Shown piece by piece: positions 1 through 6,430 of a stretch of 64,000 nucleotides of DNA. Both the position numbers and the translations under genes were made by a program. The notes under the pieces are model-generated. The model searched no databases. It was not told where the DNA came from and saw only the letters and a list, made by a program, of their open reading frames with translations. The stretch comes from Pedobacter sp. (GTDB taxonomy: Bacteria > Bacteroidota > Bacteroidia > Sphingobacteriales > Sphingobacteriaceae), in NCBI GenBank assembly GCA_025351765.1, contig JANXVH010000053.1:1-64000 (forward strand), given 5' to 3'. Numbering within the stretch: position 1 is the stretch's first letter; each line of letters begins with the position of its first letter.

Positions 1-112
1 CAGTCCGAAATACCTAGACTGGCCTATCCTATTAAATAATATTTTCATTTTTTATAAATAATTGCTTTTTAGTAATTGTTGTACTTGTCATTATTTTCTT
101 GTAATTATTTTC

Positions 113-182
113 TTGTCATTTCGACCTTCGGAGAAATCTCTTGCCATTTCGCTAATAGATGTCTCATGCTTCGACATGACAA
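113..182. repeat. Degenerate interspersed palindromic repeat
   Basis: The stretch begins TTGTCATTTCGACC and ends CTTCGACATGACAA, so its outer ends are roughly inverted copies of each other, with a worn middle. The left end has the form of the GTCATTTCGACC-type interspersed repeats seen between genes in many Bacteroidota genomes. No gene is seen in bases 1-305; a short reading frame that overlaps this repeat looks like chance. The family assignment is from memory of such repeats, not from a search. Confidence 0.35.
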
Positions 183-189
183 AATGGGA

Positions 190-220
190 TAAAAAAGGGT
201 ACTGCCAGCCGGCAGCACCC
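190..220 (-). terminator. Intrinsic terminator of the leftmost minus-strand cluster
   Basis: Arms GGGTACTGCC (197-206) and GGCAGCACCC (211-220) pair with one mismatch around the loop AGCC. Read on the minus strand, the stem is followed directly by TTTTTT. It lies downstream of the minus-strand genes and remnants between 306 and 2474 and probably ends their transcript. Confidence 0.6.
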
Positions 221-305
221 TCAGCTAATCCACTTACAGCACCGTCGCTTAATTAATGCTGATGTCACAGTTCCGTGGCCAATTCCAATACTGTTATCAA
301 TTCAA

Positions 306-483
306 TTACAATACAGCGAGTAATCCTAAGTACTTGCTTTCAGAAACAAGCTCTTTCGTGAAAATTGAATTGAAGGCTGCATACACATATACCTGCTCGC
401 CGCTATATTCTACCGGCAAACTCAAAGTATAAGCCTCTGCCGACCTCGCTGCTTTGTTTTTCACAATCACGCATGGCAATTTC
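306..483 (-). pseudogene. C-terminal remnant of a DUF6266 gene
   Basis: Reading the minus strand to the TAA at 306-308 gives about 55 residues ending in RSAEAYTLSLPVEYSG... and SKYLGLLAVL. This matches the end of the intact DUF6266 protein at 1827-2474 (RSAETFTYKFNDYLIGKTLH... SEYLGTINPY) and the end of the paralogue at 42473-43114 (TNEYLGEVTILA). No start codon or upstream half is present. The frame simply enters from the neighbouring fragment at about 475-483. This is seen directly in the sequence: a second DUF6266 copy once stood here and lost its first three quarters. Confidence 0.65.
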
Positions 484-579
484 ATTCGCTGTAAAGGGGT
501 GCTCAGCGTTTAGTTTCCAAAAATGATTGATAAGGTCAATATAATTCAAGCCTGCCTGTGCACTATTAACTGTTTTCAT
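403..579 (-). pseudogene. Truncated gene with replication-initiator-like N-terminus
   Basis: An open frame of 58 codons starts at the ATG at 577-579, only four bases after the stop of the 415-residue gene. Its first 35 residues (MKTVNSAQAGLNYIDLINHF..., then HPFTANEIA) resemble the N-terminus of the helix-turn-helix, DnaD-like or replication-initiator proteins that Bacteroidota mobile regions carry. After about codon 35 the frame runs out of phase over the DUF6266 remnant and stops at 403-405. I read it as a deletion junction between two gene fragments. The family call is from N-terminal resemblance only. Confidence 0.35.
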
Positions 580-582
580 CTG

Positions 583-1830
583 TTAAAATTGAGAATCTAT
601 AATTTTGATCATTCTGTTTAGTGCCGCCTTGGTAATCATCGCGTTGGTATGCACCGGCTCGCGCCATTTCCTGTAAAAGCTATCAGCGGAAATTCCGTTT
701 ACGCCCGTGCCAGGAGTTACAAAAGTTTTCGCCAAAAACCTTGTGAGCTCTGTTTTTACGCCCGGTTCAATTACCTGTCCTTCCGCCATTAGTCTAAAGA
801 AATAGGCCAACGCGTCTACACTCAGCAAGCTTTGAATTTTATAGTTCAAGGGGAGGGTTTCTGACTTCAAATCCAATGCATCAGCCTCGGCTTTGGCTTT
901 TGCCTCCGCTTCCGCTTCAGCATTGGCCATTGCTAAATTTTTTGCCATTTGCTCAGCTTCTGCTGCCGCCTTTTCTTTTTCTTTTTTACGTGCTTCGAGC
1001 GCCCTAATGTTAATCTCAGCTTCAATAAAGTAGTACATCAAATCAGCAGTGGATCGTCTGTTAAAATCAGCCTGAATCTTCTTTTTGCGAAAAGGTGCTT
1101 TTTTGAATTTCCACAGGTATCGCTCCAGGCGCATGTCCAGTTGTATCTCATCAGTCATCAATGCCAGCTCCCTTTTTATCTTTTCCCTATAACATGCAAT
1201 GAAATCTGCGGTGTTGAAGTTCAATTCGTACAGGAGTATAAATAGCCCATTATATAAATCGGCAGCACTTTCATTGAGCAATTTGCTGGTGCTGGCTATA
1301 ATTTCAATAATGTAATTCCTTCTCTCATAGGAGCAGGACCGCATTTTAGCCAGATCTTCCAAACACCCTAAAATAGGTTTCTGCAGCGCCGCTGGAACCG
1401 GTTGCTGCTCCATACCTTTTGCCAGTAATTTAATCTGTTGTTCTAGCCCTGCTTTCAGTGTTTTCAGGAGCTTTTCCGGGATGCTCTGTTCGGGATCAGC
1501 ATAGTTTTTATACGTGGTATCAATCCTTTCCAGAAGCCCTTCAAAAGATACACTGAGTGCTGCCGCCAAAATTTGGATATCCTCTCGCGGGTTTTTAATC
1601 CTTCCTACAGCATTTAAAAGAGTAATGTGCTCGGCGCGGATGGTACTGATCCGCTTTTTTGCCGGCCCCTGGCAGAAGGACATTCTGACCAGCGATTCCA
1701 TAAAGTGAAAAAGTTCTTCGTTTACTTCTGGTACGGATTCCAGCCAGAATTCAACTTCTGCCGGACTTGGATTATATTTCGCAGGGTTCATATCATGTGC
1801 GATTAATTGTTTTAGTGCCTGGTATTTCAT
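583..1830 (-). CDS. Uncharacterised alpha-helical protein coupled to DUF6266
   Basis: A protein of 415 residues that I do not recognise. It has no signal peptide or membrane segment. Predicted character is strongly helical; residues of about 280-320 form an alanine- and glutamate-rich charged stretch (repeats of KEKEKAAAEAEQ and AEAEAEAKAKAEA type) that looks like a coiled coil or single helix. The tail (VTPGTGVNGISADSFYRKWREPV) is less repetitive and may be a small separate domain. Its start codon overlaps the stop of the DUF6266 gene in an ATGA arrangement (1827-1830), so the two are probably translated together and may work together. Function is unknown; a role in a mobile or defence-like cassette is only inference from the setting. 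Confidence 0.75.
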   Translation of the reverse strand: MKYQALKQLIAHDMNPAKYNPSPAEVEFWLESVPEVNEELFHFMESLVRMSFCQGPAKKRISTIRAEHITLLNAVGRIKNPREDIQILAAALSVSFEGLLERIDTTYKNYADPEQSIPEKLLKTLKAGLEQQIKLLAKGMEQQPVPAALQKPILGCLEDLAKMRSCSYERRNYIIEIIASTSKLLNESAADLYNGLFILLYELNFNTADFIACYREKIKRELALMTDEIQLDMRLERYLWKFKKAPFRKKKIQADFNRRSTADLMYYFIEAEINIRALEARKKEKEKAAAEAEQMAKNLAMANAEAEAEAKAKAEADALDLKSETLPLNYKIQSLLSVDALAYFFRLMAEGQVIEPGVKTELTRFLAKTFVTPGTGVNGISADSFYRKWREPVHTNAMITKAALNRMIKIIDSQF

Positions 1831-2474
1831 GATTGATAAGGGTTTATGGTTCCTAGATATTCACTGTTGGAGATTCTTGTCCGGTTCATGGACGTTACCC
1901 CGATATAGGCATGCAAAGTTTTACCGATCAGGTAATCGTTAAATTTGTATGTGAAAGTTTCTGCCGACCTGTTTACGCCACCAACAAAGCCATCAGCAAT
2001 CTGCTGTTCACCGTCGTAAAGCACTACCATAATCTGGTCGTTGTACTTGGTGCCCCGTTTGGTGTTCTTTTCCCAGGTTACTTTAATGGTATCCGCTGAG
2101 GTCATTACTACTTGTGCGTTTAATACTGGGGGTAACTTGCCCATGGAGATCATCATTTGATCTTCGTGCACCTCAAGATCGGGGTAAGTGCCGGTAAAGA
2201 CGGTGTTGTAAGCCTGAGAAAGTGCGGCGGAGACGGTTGTCCTTTGCGTTGCCATGTTTAGAAAGCCAACGCCAATATAGGGGTGGAAGGGAATGAGCCA
2301 ATTGTTTACGAATTTGAATTTCTCTTCGTTTGCCAATTGCACTGGCGTTCGCTCCAGTTTGGTAACTCTCGGTTTATGTTCTCTGATGTATGGTATTCCT
2401 TTCCAAATACCGGCGATCAGCGCGCCAATTTTTCCAGATACGGGACCAAAGATCCCTGATGTTAATTTTGCCAT
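1827..2474 (-). CDS. DUF6266 family protein
   Basis: A 215-residue protein with the N-terminal signature of the DUF6266 family: G-x-x-SGKIG-x-x-I-x-G-x-W-(K/R)-G-x-x-Y followed by a proline-arginine step. It has no signal peptide. The middle contains the family's AALSQAYNTVFTGTYPD stretch and the end has the conserved SEYLG. The function of the family is not known. It is upstream of, and overlaps by four bases, the helical protein at 583-1830. A paralogue with the same signatures lies at 42473-43114 and a C-terminal remnant of another at 306-483. The family is expanded in Pedobacter-like genomes (from memory). Confidence 0.85.
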   Translation of the reverse strand: MAKLTSGIFGPVSGKIGALIAGIWKGIPYIREHKPRVTKLERTPVQLANEEKFKFVNNWLIPFHPYIGVGFLNMATQRTTVSAALSQAYNTVFTGTYPDLEVHEDQMMISMGKLPPVLNAQVVMTSADTIKVTWEKNTKRGTKYNDQIMVVLYDGEQQIADGFVGGVNRSAETFTYKFNDYLIGKTLHAYIGVTSMNRTRISNSEYLGTINPYQS

Positions 2475-2504
2475 GATAATGGTGTTTTAAATTTTATAAA
2501 ATGA

Positions 2505-2735
2505 TTAATGATTAAAATTTGCCTGTTTAGTGCGTTCGGTAAGGCTGGCATATGGCTGTATACAAACCAGCACCGTAAAAGCACTCAAAAAGGTATTGTA
2601 TGCGTGCCTCACACGTACCGAAGACCTGTCAAAGACCTGTATCATACCTAGCGGAGACCTAGTTTTAAAAACCTCATATAGGAGCTTCTTTAGTCGCTCC
2701 CGAAGAAGTTTTGCCTGAATTATCATTGCTTTCAT
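2505..2735 (-). CDS. Possible 76-residue protein upstream of DUF6266
   Basis: An open frame of 76 codons with a basic N-terminal half (AKLLRERLKKLLYEVFKTRS), ending 30 bases before the DUF6266 start. I do not recognise it. The region also has an opposing open frame and a 9-bp direct repeat, AAGACCTGT, at 2621-2629 and 2632-2640, so it may be untranslated leader rather than a gene. It could also be the remnant of a small regulatory gene. Low confidence. Confidence 0.25.
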   Translation of the reverse strand: MKAMIIQAKLLRERLKKLLYEVFKTRSPLGMIQVFDRSSVRVRHAYNTFLSAFTVLVCIQPYASLTERTKQANFNH

Positions 2736-2820
2736 TTTATTGTCTATTAGCTGCCGTGCCTTATTGGCACTACAAACGTATATCTGTAAATAACTGATTG
2801 CAAGTGTTTTGAAGGGTAAA

Positions 2821-2947
2821 TCTGGAAAGTGTACACTTAAATTCGGAAAGTGTACACTTAAATTTGGTAACTGTCACTTGGTTTCAGAAAGTGTACACTT
2901 AATTCCAGGAAGTGTTTCTTAATTTCAGAAAAGTGTACACTTAATTT
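2821..2947. repeat. Tandem array of six 21-bp palindromic sites
   Basis: Six copies of a unit of about 21 bp, roughly AATTTCAGAAAGTGTACACTT, run head to tail. Four copies carry a perfect palindromic core AGTGTACACT (2828-2837, 2849-2858, 2890-2899, 2932-2941). Two are degenerate (about 2869-2878 and 2911-2920). The spacing of 20-22 bp is two helical turns, so every core faces the same side of the DNA. The array lies in a 380-base region without a gene, between the minus-strand cassette (from 2735) and the plus-strand gene at 3115. An operator array or iteron-like element is plausible; the role is inferred. Confidence 0.8.
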
Positions 2948-3114
2948 TAACCATTGACATCCTGACTAAGGACTATTATTTTTCGAAAACGAGTTGGCTA
3001 TACACAAAATTATTGTTCAGAAAACGCAAAGTGTTGTGTAGGTGTACTATATTTCGTTTTTTCTAATTAAGTTTACACTACTCATAAAGAATATTTATTA
3101 TCAAATAGAAAAAT

Positions 3115-3912
3115 ATGGATGCTTCTCAAAGCTTATCACCTCTAAAAAAAGTAAAATACTCAGATTTATGGGTAAGGTTTGGTATATCATTGATCGGTGC
3201 TTATATCGTTGGATCCATCGGCAAATGGAGCTCATTTTCTGATCTCATGTACGACTCTAAATTTTGGAAAGTTGCTGGGACTTCAGGGATTTTTGCGATT
3301 GGATTGATATCGCTAATCCGGCAGTCTTATCTCTGGTTGGATAAACGATTTACTTGGGAAAGAGACACATTGATTCGCCTGATGTTGCAATTTTTAATAA
3401 GCTGGTTGGTTCCTTTTATACTCGCATTTTTATTTGCTTCTTTCTTTCAGTACAAAAAAGGTACGCCTATATCGGAAAACGGGTGGTTCGCCAGATATGG
3501 CCTCACGGATGGATTATTACTAGCTGCTGTTAATGTCTATTATATATTTTGGTATATAGTTGTTAGCCAGGGGTTATTTAAAGAAAAAGAAATAGTTACG
3601 GAGCCTGAGTTGATAACGGATCCAATCCTCTTTATTACCAATATCAATGAAATAAAAATCGCACAGCGTAAAACTGGCACTGAAGTAATTCAAGATAAAA
3701 GAGCACTAATACGTATTTTTGAAGATCTCCCCCCGCATGAATATCTAATCTTTGGAAGGAGCTCCATTATCAGGCTTGATAATATTCGAACTGCAGAAGA
3801 ATTACCCGATCGGGGCGCCTATGCAATCATGAAATATCCGATAGGGAAAAAGATTTATGTTAGTGAGCGTCAAAAAGATAAACTACAAGGATTTTTTAGT
3901 AAGAAAGAGTAA
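3115..3912 (+). CDS. Membrane protein with C-terminal LytTR-like domain
   Basis: A 265-residue protein. About four hydrophobic segments fill residues 20-155 (around FGISLIGAYIVGSIG, VAGTSGIFAIGLISLI, FLISWLVPFILAFLFASFF and GLLLAAVNVYYIFWYIVV). A cytosolic tail follows, whose last 95 residues have the LytTR pattern: a region like FGRSSIIRLDNI, then an aliphatic strand and KKIYVSERQKDKLQGFF, which matches the conserved arginine-rich end of LytTR DNA-binding domains. This suggests a membrane-anchored transcription regulator, though the LytTR match is short. A fragment with nearly the same C-terminus is at 6141-6272. No partner kinase is adjacent. The upstream palindrome array might control it. 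Confidence 0.7.
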   Translation: MDASQSLSPLKKVKYSDLWVRFGISLIGAYIVGSIGKWSSFSDLMYDSKFWKVAGTSGIFAIGLISLIRQSYLWLDKRFTWERDTLIRLMLQFLISWLVPFILAFLFASFFQYKKGTPISENGWFARYGLTDGLLLAAVNVYYIFWYIVVSQGLFKEKEIVTEPELITDPILFITNINEIKIAQRKTGTEVIQDKRALIRIFEDLPPHEYLIFGRSSIIRLDNIRTAEELPDRGAYAIMKYPIGKKIYVSERQKDKLQGFFSKKE

Positions 3913-3953
3913 GGTCTTTTTAATCGCTCGTTTTTGTATCCTAGGCATTCATT

Positions 3954-4250
3954 ATGAAGAAGCGATATATTTATTTAATTGCAGAACAACATGAAAACCC
4001 ATTGAAATACATTGACGCAGCTTTCAATACCAAAGAAAGGGCGTAATCGTATTTAAATAGGTATAAGGATAACGAAGCGGAGATTTTTGTTTGCGAGGTT
4101 AATCCGGCGTACCATTCCAACCAAACCAGCAATTGCTACTATGTAGAATTAACAAAAGACAGTGATGGGCCAGAAGAAATCGTAATCTCCAATAAAATGG
4201 CCAGTGCGAAGATGGCAGTTAGTGAAGGGGAAGCCCTGTTTCGCGCGTAA
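3954..4250 (+). pseudogene. Small gene broken by one in-frame stop codon
   Basis: From the ATG at 3954 one frame stays open for 98 codons except for a TAA at 4044-4046 (codon 31). Before the stop it reads MKKRYIYLIAEQHENPLKYI...; after it, SYLNRYKDNEAEIFVCEVNP and onward to a TAA at 4248-4250. Both halves have the composition of a real soluble protein. The stop is one C-to-T change from CAA (Gln). I do not recognise the family. It follows the LytTR-tailed gene by 41 bases in the same direction. Confidence 0.6.
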
Positions 4251-4413
4251 TGGATTTCAAAAATAGCTCGGATTTGTGGTTATCGGGCTCGCAATATTAT
4301 TAAAGTTTTTTAATTTGCTATCCAGCTGGCGAACCAATATCAAAGGGCTATTACTAAGTTTCATAAGCTATACCTTATCTTTTGTATCACAAATATATAG
4401 CTATAGCTTAATG

Positions 4414-5085
4414 CTAATTCCCTAATACAGCATCTAATGCGTCATCAGTCTTTTTATGAAGAAAGTTATTCTGATAAATCACGGTAGTGGTAATGCTTTC
4501 AGCCTGTAAAGCTGCTCTAGAGTAGTTGTAGATCTTCTCCTTATGTATGAAATTAGCCTGATAACCAATCGTCGTCGTTATTGACGAGTGTCTGTAAAGC
4601 TTCTGCAATGTCTGTATAGAAATTTTATCTCCTGCAAGATGGCCGAAAGTATAACGGGCTATATGCATCGTTAGTTTCTTCGTTAAACCGATCTGTCCTG
4701 ATATAAGTGCCAAGGCTTTATTCAGGCGCTTATCAGCATAAGCGATTTTACGCTGCACATCGCATTTGGTATTCAGGTTATCCAGTGTTTTTAATTCAGG
4801 AAAGATCAGATCATGCTTTTGTTCATGATCTCTATATTGTTCAATAATTTTTATGGCTTTTTCAGGGGTGGATAATGAACCGGCTTTTTTGTTCTTACCC
4901 ATCGTGTAATAATTTCGGTCGTTCTGATAATCAGATCATTTTGAACGCAACACGTCAGAAATACGCATTCCTGCATTATAGGAGGAAAATAACCGGATAT
5001 TCAAAGCATGGCGCAGATATGGCTGGTCTGATAGATCAAGGCTTTCAAGCTTGCTCTGTGTTTGCTCCGTTAATTCCAACCCTTA
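4414..5085 (-). pseudogene. Decayed tyrosine recombinase (phage-type integrase)
   Basis: The catalytic domain of a Bacteroidota tyrosine recombinase is readable on the minus strand. The part from 4902 down is open and has the HxxR motif (LTMHIARYTFGHLAG) and the nucleophile region (YRHSSITTTIGYQ). Upstream the same frame continues with LNIRLFSSYNAGMRISDVLRSK, holding the first catalytic arginine. It is then interrupted by TGA at 4936-4938, where a Trp is usual (K-W-S-D), and again by TAA at 5083-5085; related-looking sequence may go on to about 5166. The C-terminus is also abnormal: the segment around the catalytic Tyr (SITTTIGYQANFIHKE) is repeated in a diverged copy (SITTTVIYQNNFLHKK). The gene is dead, but marks this region as a former integrative element. 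Confidence 0.8.
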
Positions 5086-5182
5086 GTTACCCTCCCGCTC
5101 TTTCGACTTAGGGGTTTTTTCTAATGATAATTCTTCGACACCTTGATAATTCACTTGCCAGTTGTTCTATCCTATACATATC

Positions 5183-5215
5183 AAAAAAGCGGAGTCAAGA
5201 TTATCTTAACTCCGC
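5183..5215 (-). terminator. Intrinsic terminator after the lipoprotein gene
   Basis: GCGGAGT (5189-5195) pairs with ACTCCGC (5209-5215), and a further AAGA/TCTT pairing follows after one mismatch. On the minus strand the stem is followed by TTTTTT (5183-5188). It lies 31 bases past the stop of the minus-strand lipoprotein gene. Confidence 0.7.
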
Positions 5216-5246
5216 GAATACTACATGTAAAAGATTTATCCAACTT

Positions 5247-5708
5247 TCAATTTTCGACTATCCCGAGTTTTTTGCGCTGATCACGCACCATTGAATCAAT
5301 ATTTTTGACACTATCAACATCAATCAAGTGGTTGTTCTCCTTAATACTCGTTAGTAGTAAGTCATAAAATCGTTCCGGAAGCCCTTTTGCAACGAATTGT
5401 TCCCTCGTCAAGTTATATACTTCGTGATTATCTTTTACAGATATATATCTGTAAGATACGTCGCTGAGCAATGTTAAAAGTTTTACCTGTTCTGGTGTAC
5501 GCAAGCTATCTGGAATTTGTCCGAGAAATTTGTAATTTTTACCATTTCTGTCGACATAACTTGTATCTGCATATTTTTTGATAACAGTATCAGCTTGCGG
5601 TTCAGTGACGCCAATGTCTTTACCACCATTCTTATCTGCCGTGTTGTTGCAGGAACACAAACATAATAACATCAAAAATAAAATCCCGTTTTTCATATCT
5701 TTATTCAT
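5247..5708 (-). CDS. Hypothetical lipoprotein
   Basis: From the ATG at 5706-5708 the protein has 153 residues and opens with a short basic start, a hydrophobic run and the lipobox L-C-S-C, so Cys20 would be lipidated and the protein placed in the envelope. A longer frame goes back to 5792, but its first 28 residues carry no signal and overlap the insertion element, so I reject that start. ATG at 5696 is also possible. The mature part is polar and charged and matches nothing I recognise. Its start codon stands three bases from the end of the IS remnant, so its native promoter may have been replaced. Confidence 0.6.
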   Translation of the reverse strand: MNKDMKNGILFLMLLCLCSCNNTADKNGGKDIGVTEPQADTVIKKYADTSYVDRNGKNYKFLGQIPDSLRTPEQVKLLTLLSDVSYRYISVKDNHEVYNLTREQFVAKGLPERFYDLLLTSIKENNHLIDVDSVKNIDSMVRDQRKKLGIVEN

Positions 5709-5711
5709 TGT

Positions 5712-6140
5712 TGTCCGATAAAAATCCAACGTGAGGGTAAACCCCGTCCCGTTTTCATACTTTAGAGTTACCACACCTTCAAGTATGCACAAAAGTACAA
5801 ATTTCTCCGGACAGCCAGTGTTTGCTCAAATCACAGGAATGATAAGTCGTTCAAGCTTCAACACTTTAGTAAAACAACAAGATTCGGATCGTTACTGTAA
5901 ACGCTGTAAATCGTGGGAGCACCTCATTAGCATGCTTTATTGCATTATGAATAATTGCACTTCATTGCGGGAAGTAACGCAAGGCATAGCCGCTTATGGC
6001 GATAAGCTGAATCATTTGGGACTTTCTTAACCCCACCACGCAGCACATTGAGTGATGCCAATGTTAACCGAAGCGAGGTGTTTTTTGGTTTATTATATCA
6101 GAAGCTCTATCAGCGCTATCAGGAACTTTTATCGGACAGC
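5712..6140. mobile_element. Deleted IS4-type element bounded by 12-bp inverted repeats
   Basis: TGTCCGATAAAA at 5712-5723 is repeated exactly in inverted form as TTTTATCGGACA at about 6128-6139. Between them lies only the first third of an IS4-family transposase (DUF4372 type). The right copy lies inside transposase coding sequence (the codons for LLSDS). It may therefore be an internal match to the true right end, through which the rest of the element was lost. No target-site duplication is evident in the flanks. The element is non-autonomous and sits between the lipoprotein gene and the LytTR fragment. Confidence 0.6.
5785..6140 (+). pseudogene. IS4-family transposase, N-terminal fragment with frameshift
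   Basis: From the ATG at 5785 the frame reads MHKSTNFSGQPVFAQI, then SDRYCKRCKSWEHLISMLY and CTSLREVTQGIAAYGDKLNHLGLS. These are the hallmarks of the N-terminal DUF4372 domain of IS4-family transposases from Bacteroidota. A stop follows at 6028-6030, and the expected continuation (TPPRSTLSDANVNRSEVFF) goes on in another frame, consistent with loss of one base near 6029. It ends at RYQELLSDS, about one third of a full transposase of around 380 residues. The DDE catalytic domain is absent. Confidence 0.8.
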
Positions 6141-6272
6141 CAAAAAGATATTTTACGTGCTGACCACATTCCTACTGGTGGCGCTTATGCCTTAATGAAA
6201 GTTCCTGAAGGATACAAGGTTTACGTTAGTGAACGCCAGAAGGATAAATTAAATGGTTTTTTCAGGAAATAG
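6141..6272 (+). pseudogene. C-terminal LytTR-like fragment fused to transposase
   Basis: The last 43 codons before the TAA at 6270-6272 encode KDILRADHIPTGGAYALMK, then YKVYVSERQKDKLNGFF. This is nearly the C-terminus of the membrane protein at 3115-3912 (GAYAIMKYPIG..., VSERQKDKLQGFF). It is in frame with the truncated transposase upstream, so a 74-residue chimeric frame runs from 6048. The rest of this paralogue is missing, presumably deleted together with the IS end. A functional fusion seems unlikely but the frame is open. Confidence 0.65.
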
Positions 6273-6430
6273 TTATAAAACATTCCTAGCCACCGCTATG
6301 GCAATTAGCGGTTCAAATTTCTAAATCATTTTATCTCTCCACATTCTTTTGCATTTTGTAGAAATTTTTACACTTTAGATGTATAGATTAGACGATCTAA
6401 AAGGGGAGCAAATAATATTTAAAGATTTTC

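Noticed and set aside
62..256. Open frame of 64 codons on the plus strand
   Set aside because: It overlaps the degenerate repeat and the terminator hairpin; its composition looks like read-through of repeats.
949..1245. Plus-strand frame of 98 codons inside the 415-residue gene
   Set aside because: Antisense shadow, rich in Phe and Cys from the reverse of Lys/Glu/Ala codons.
2821..2947. CRISPR array
   Set aside because: The units are contiguous 21-bp repeats without unique spacers, and no cas gene is present.
4875..5111. Plus-strand frame of 78 codons
   Set aside because: It is antisense to the integrase remnant, which has clear family motifs on the minus strand.
5709..5792. Longer N-terminus for the lipoprotein gene
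   Set aside because: The added 28 residues lie in the insertion element and would put the lipobox in the wrong place.
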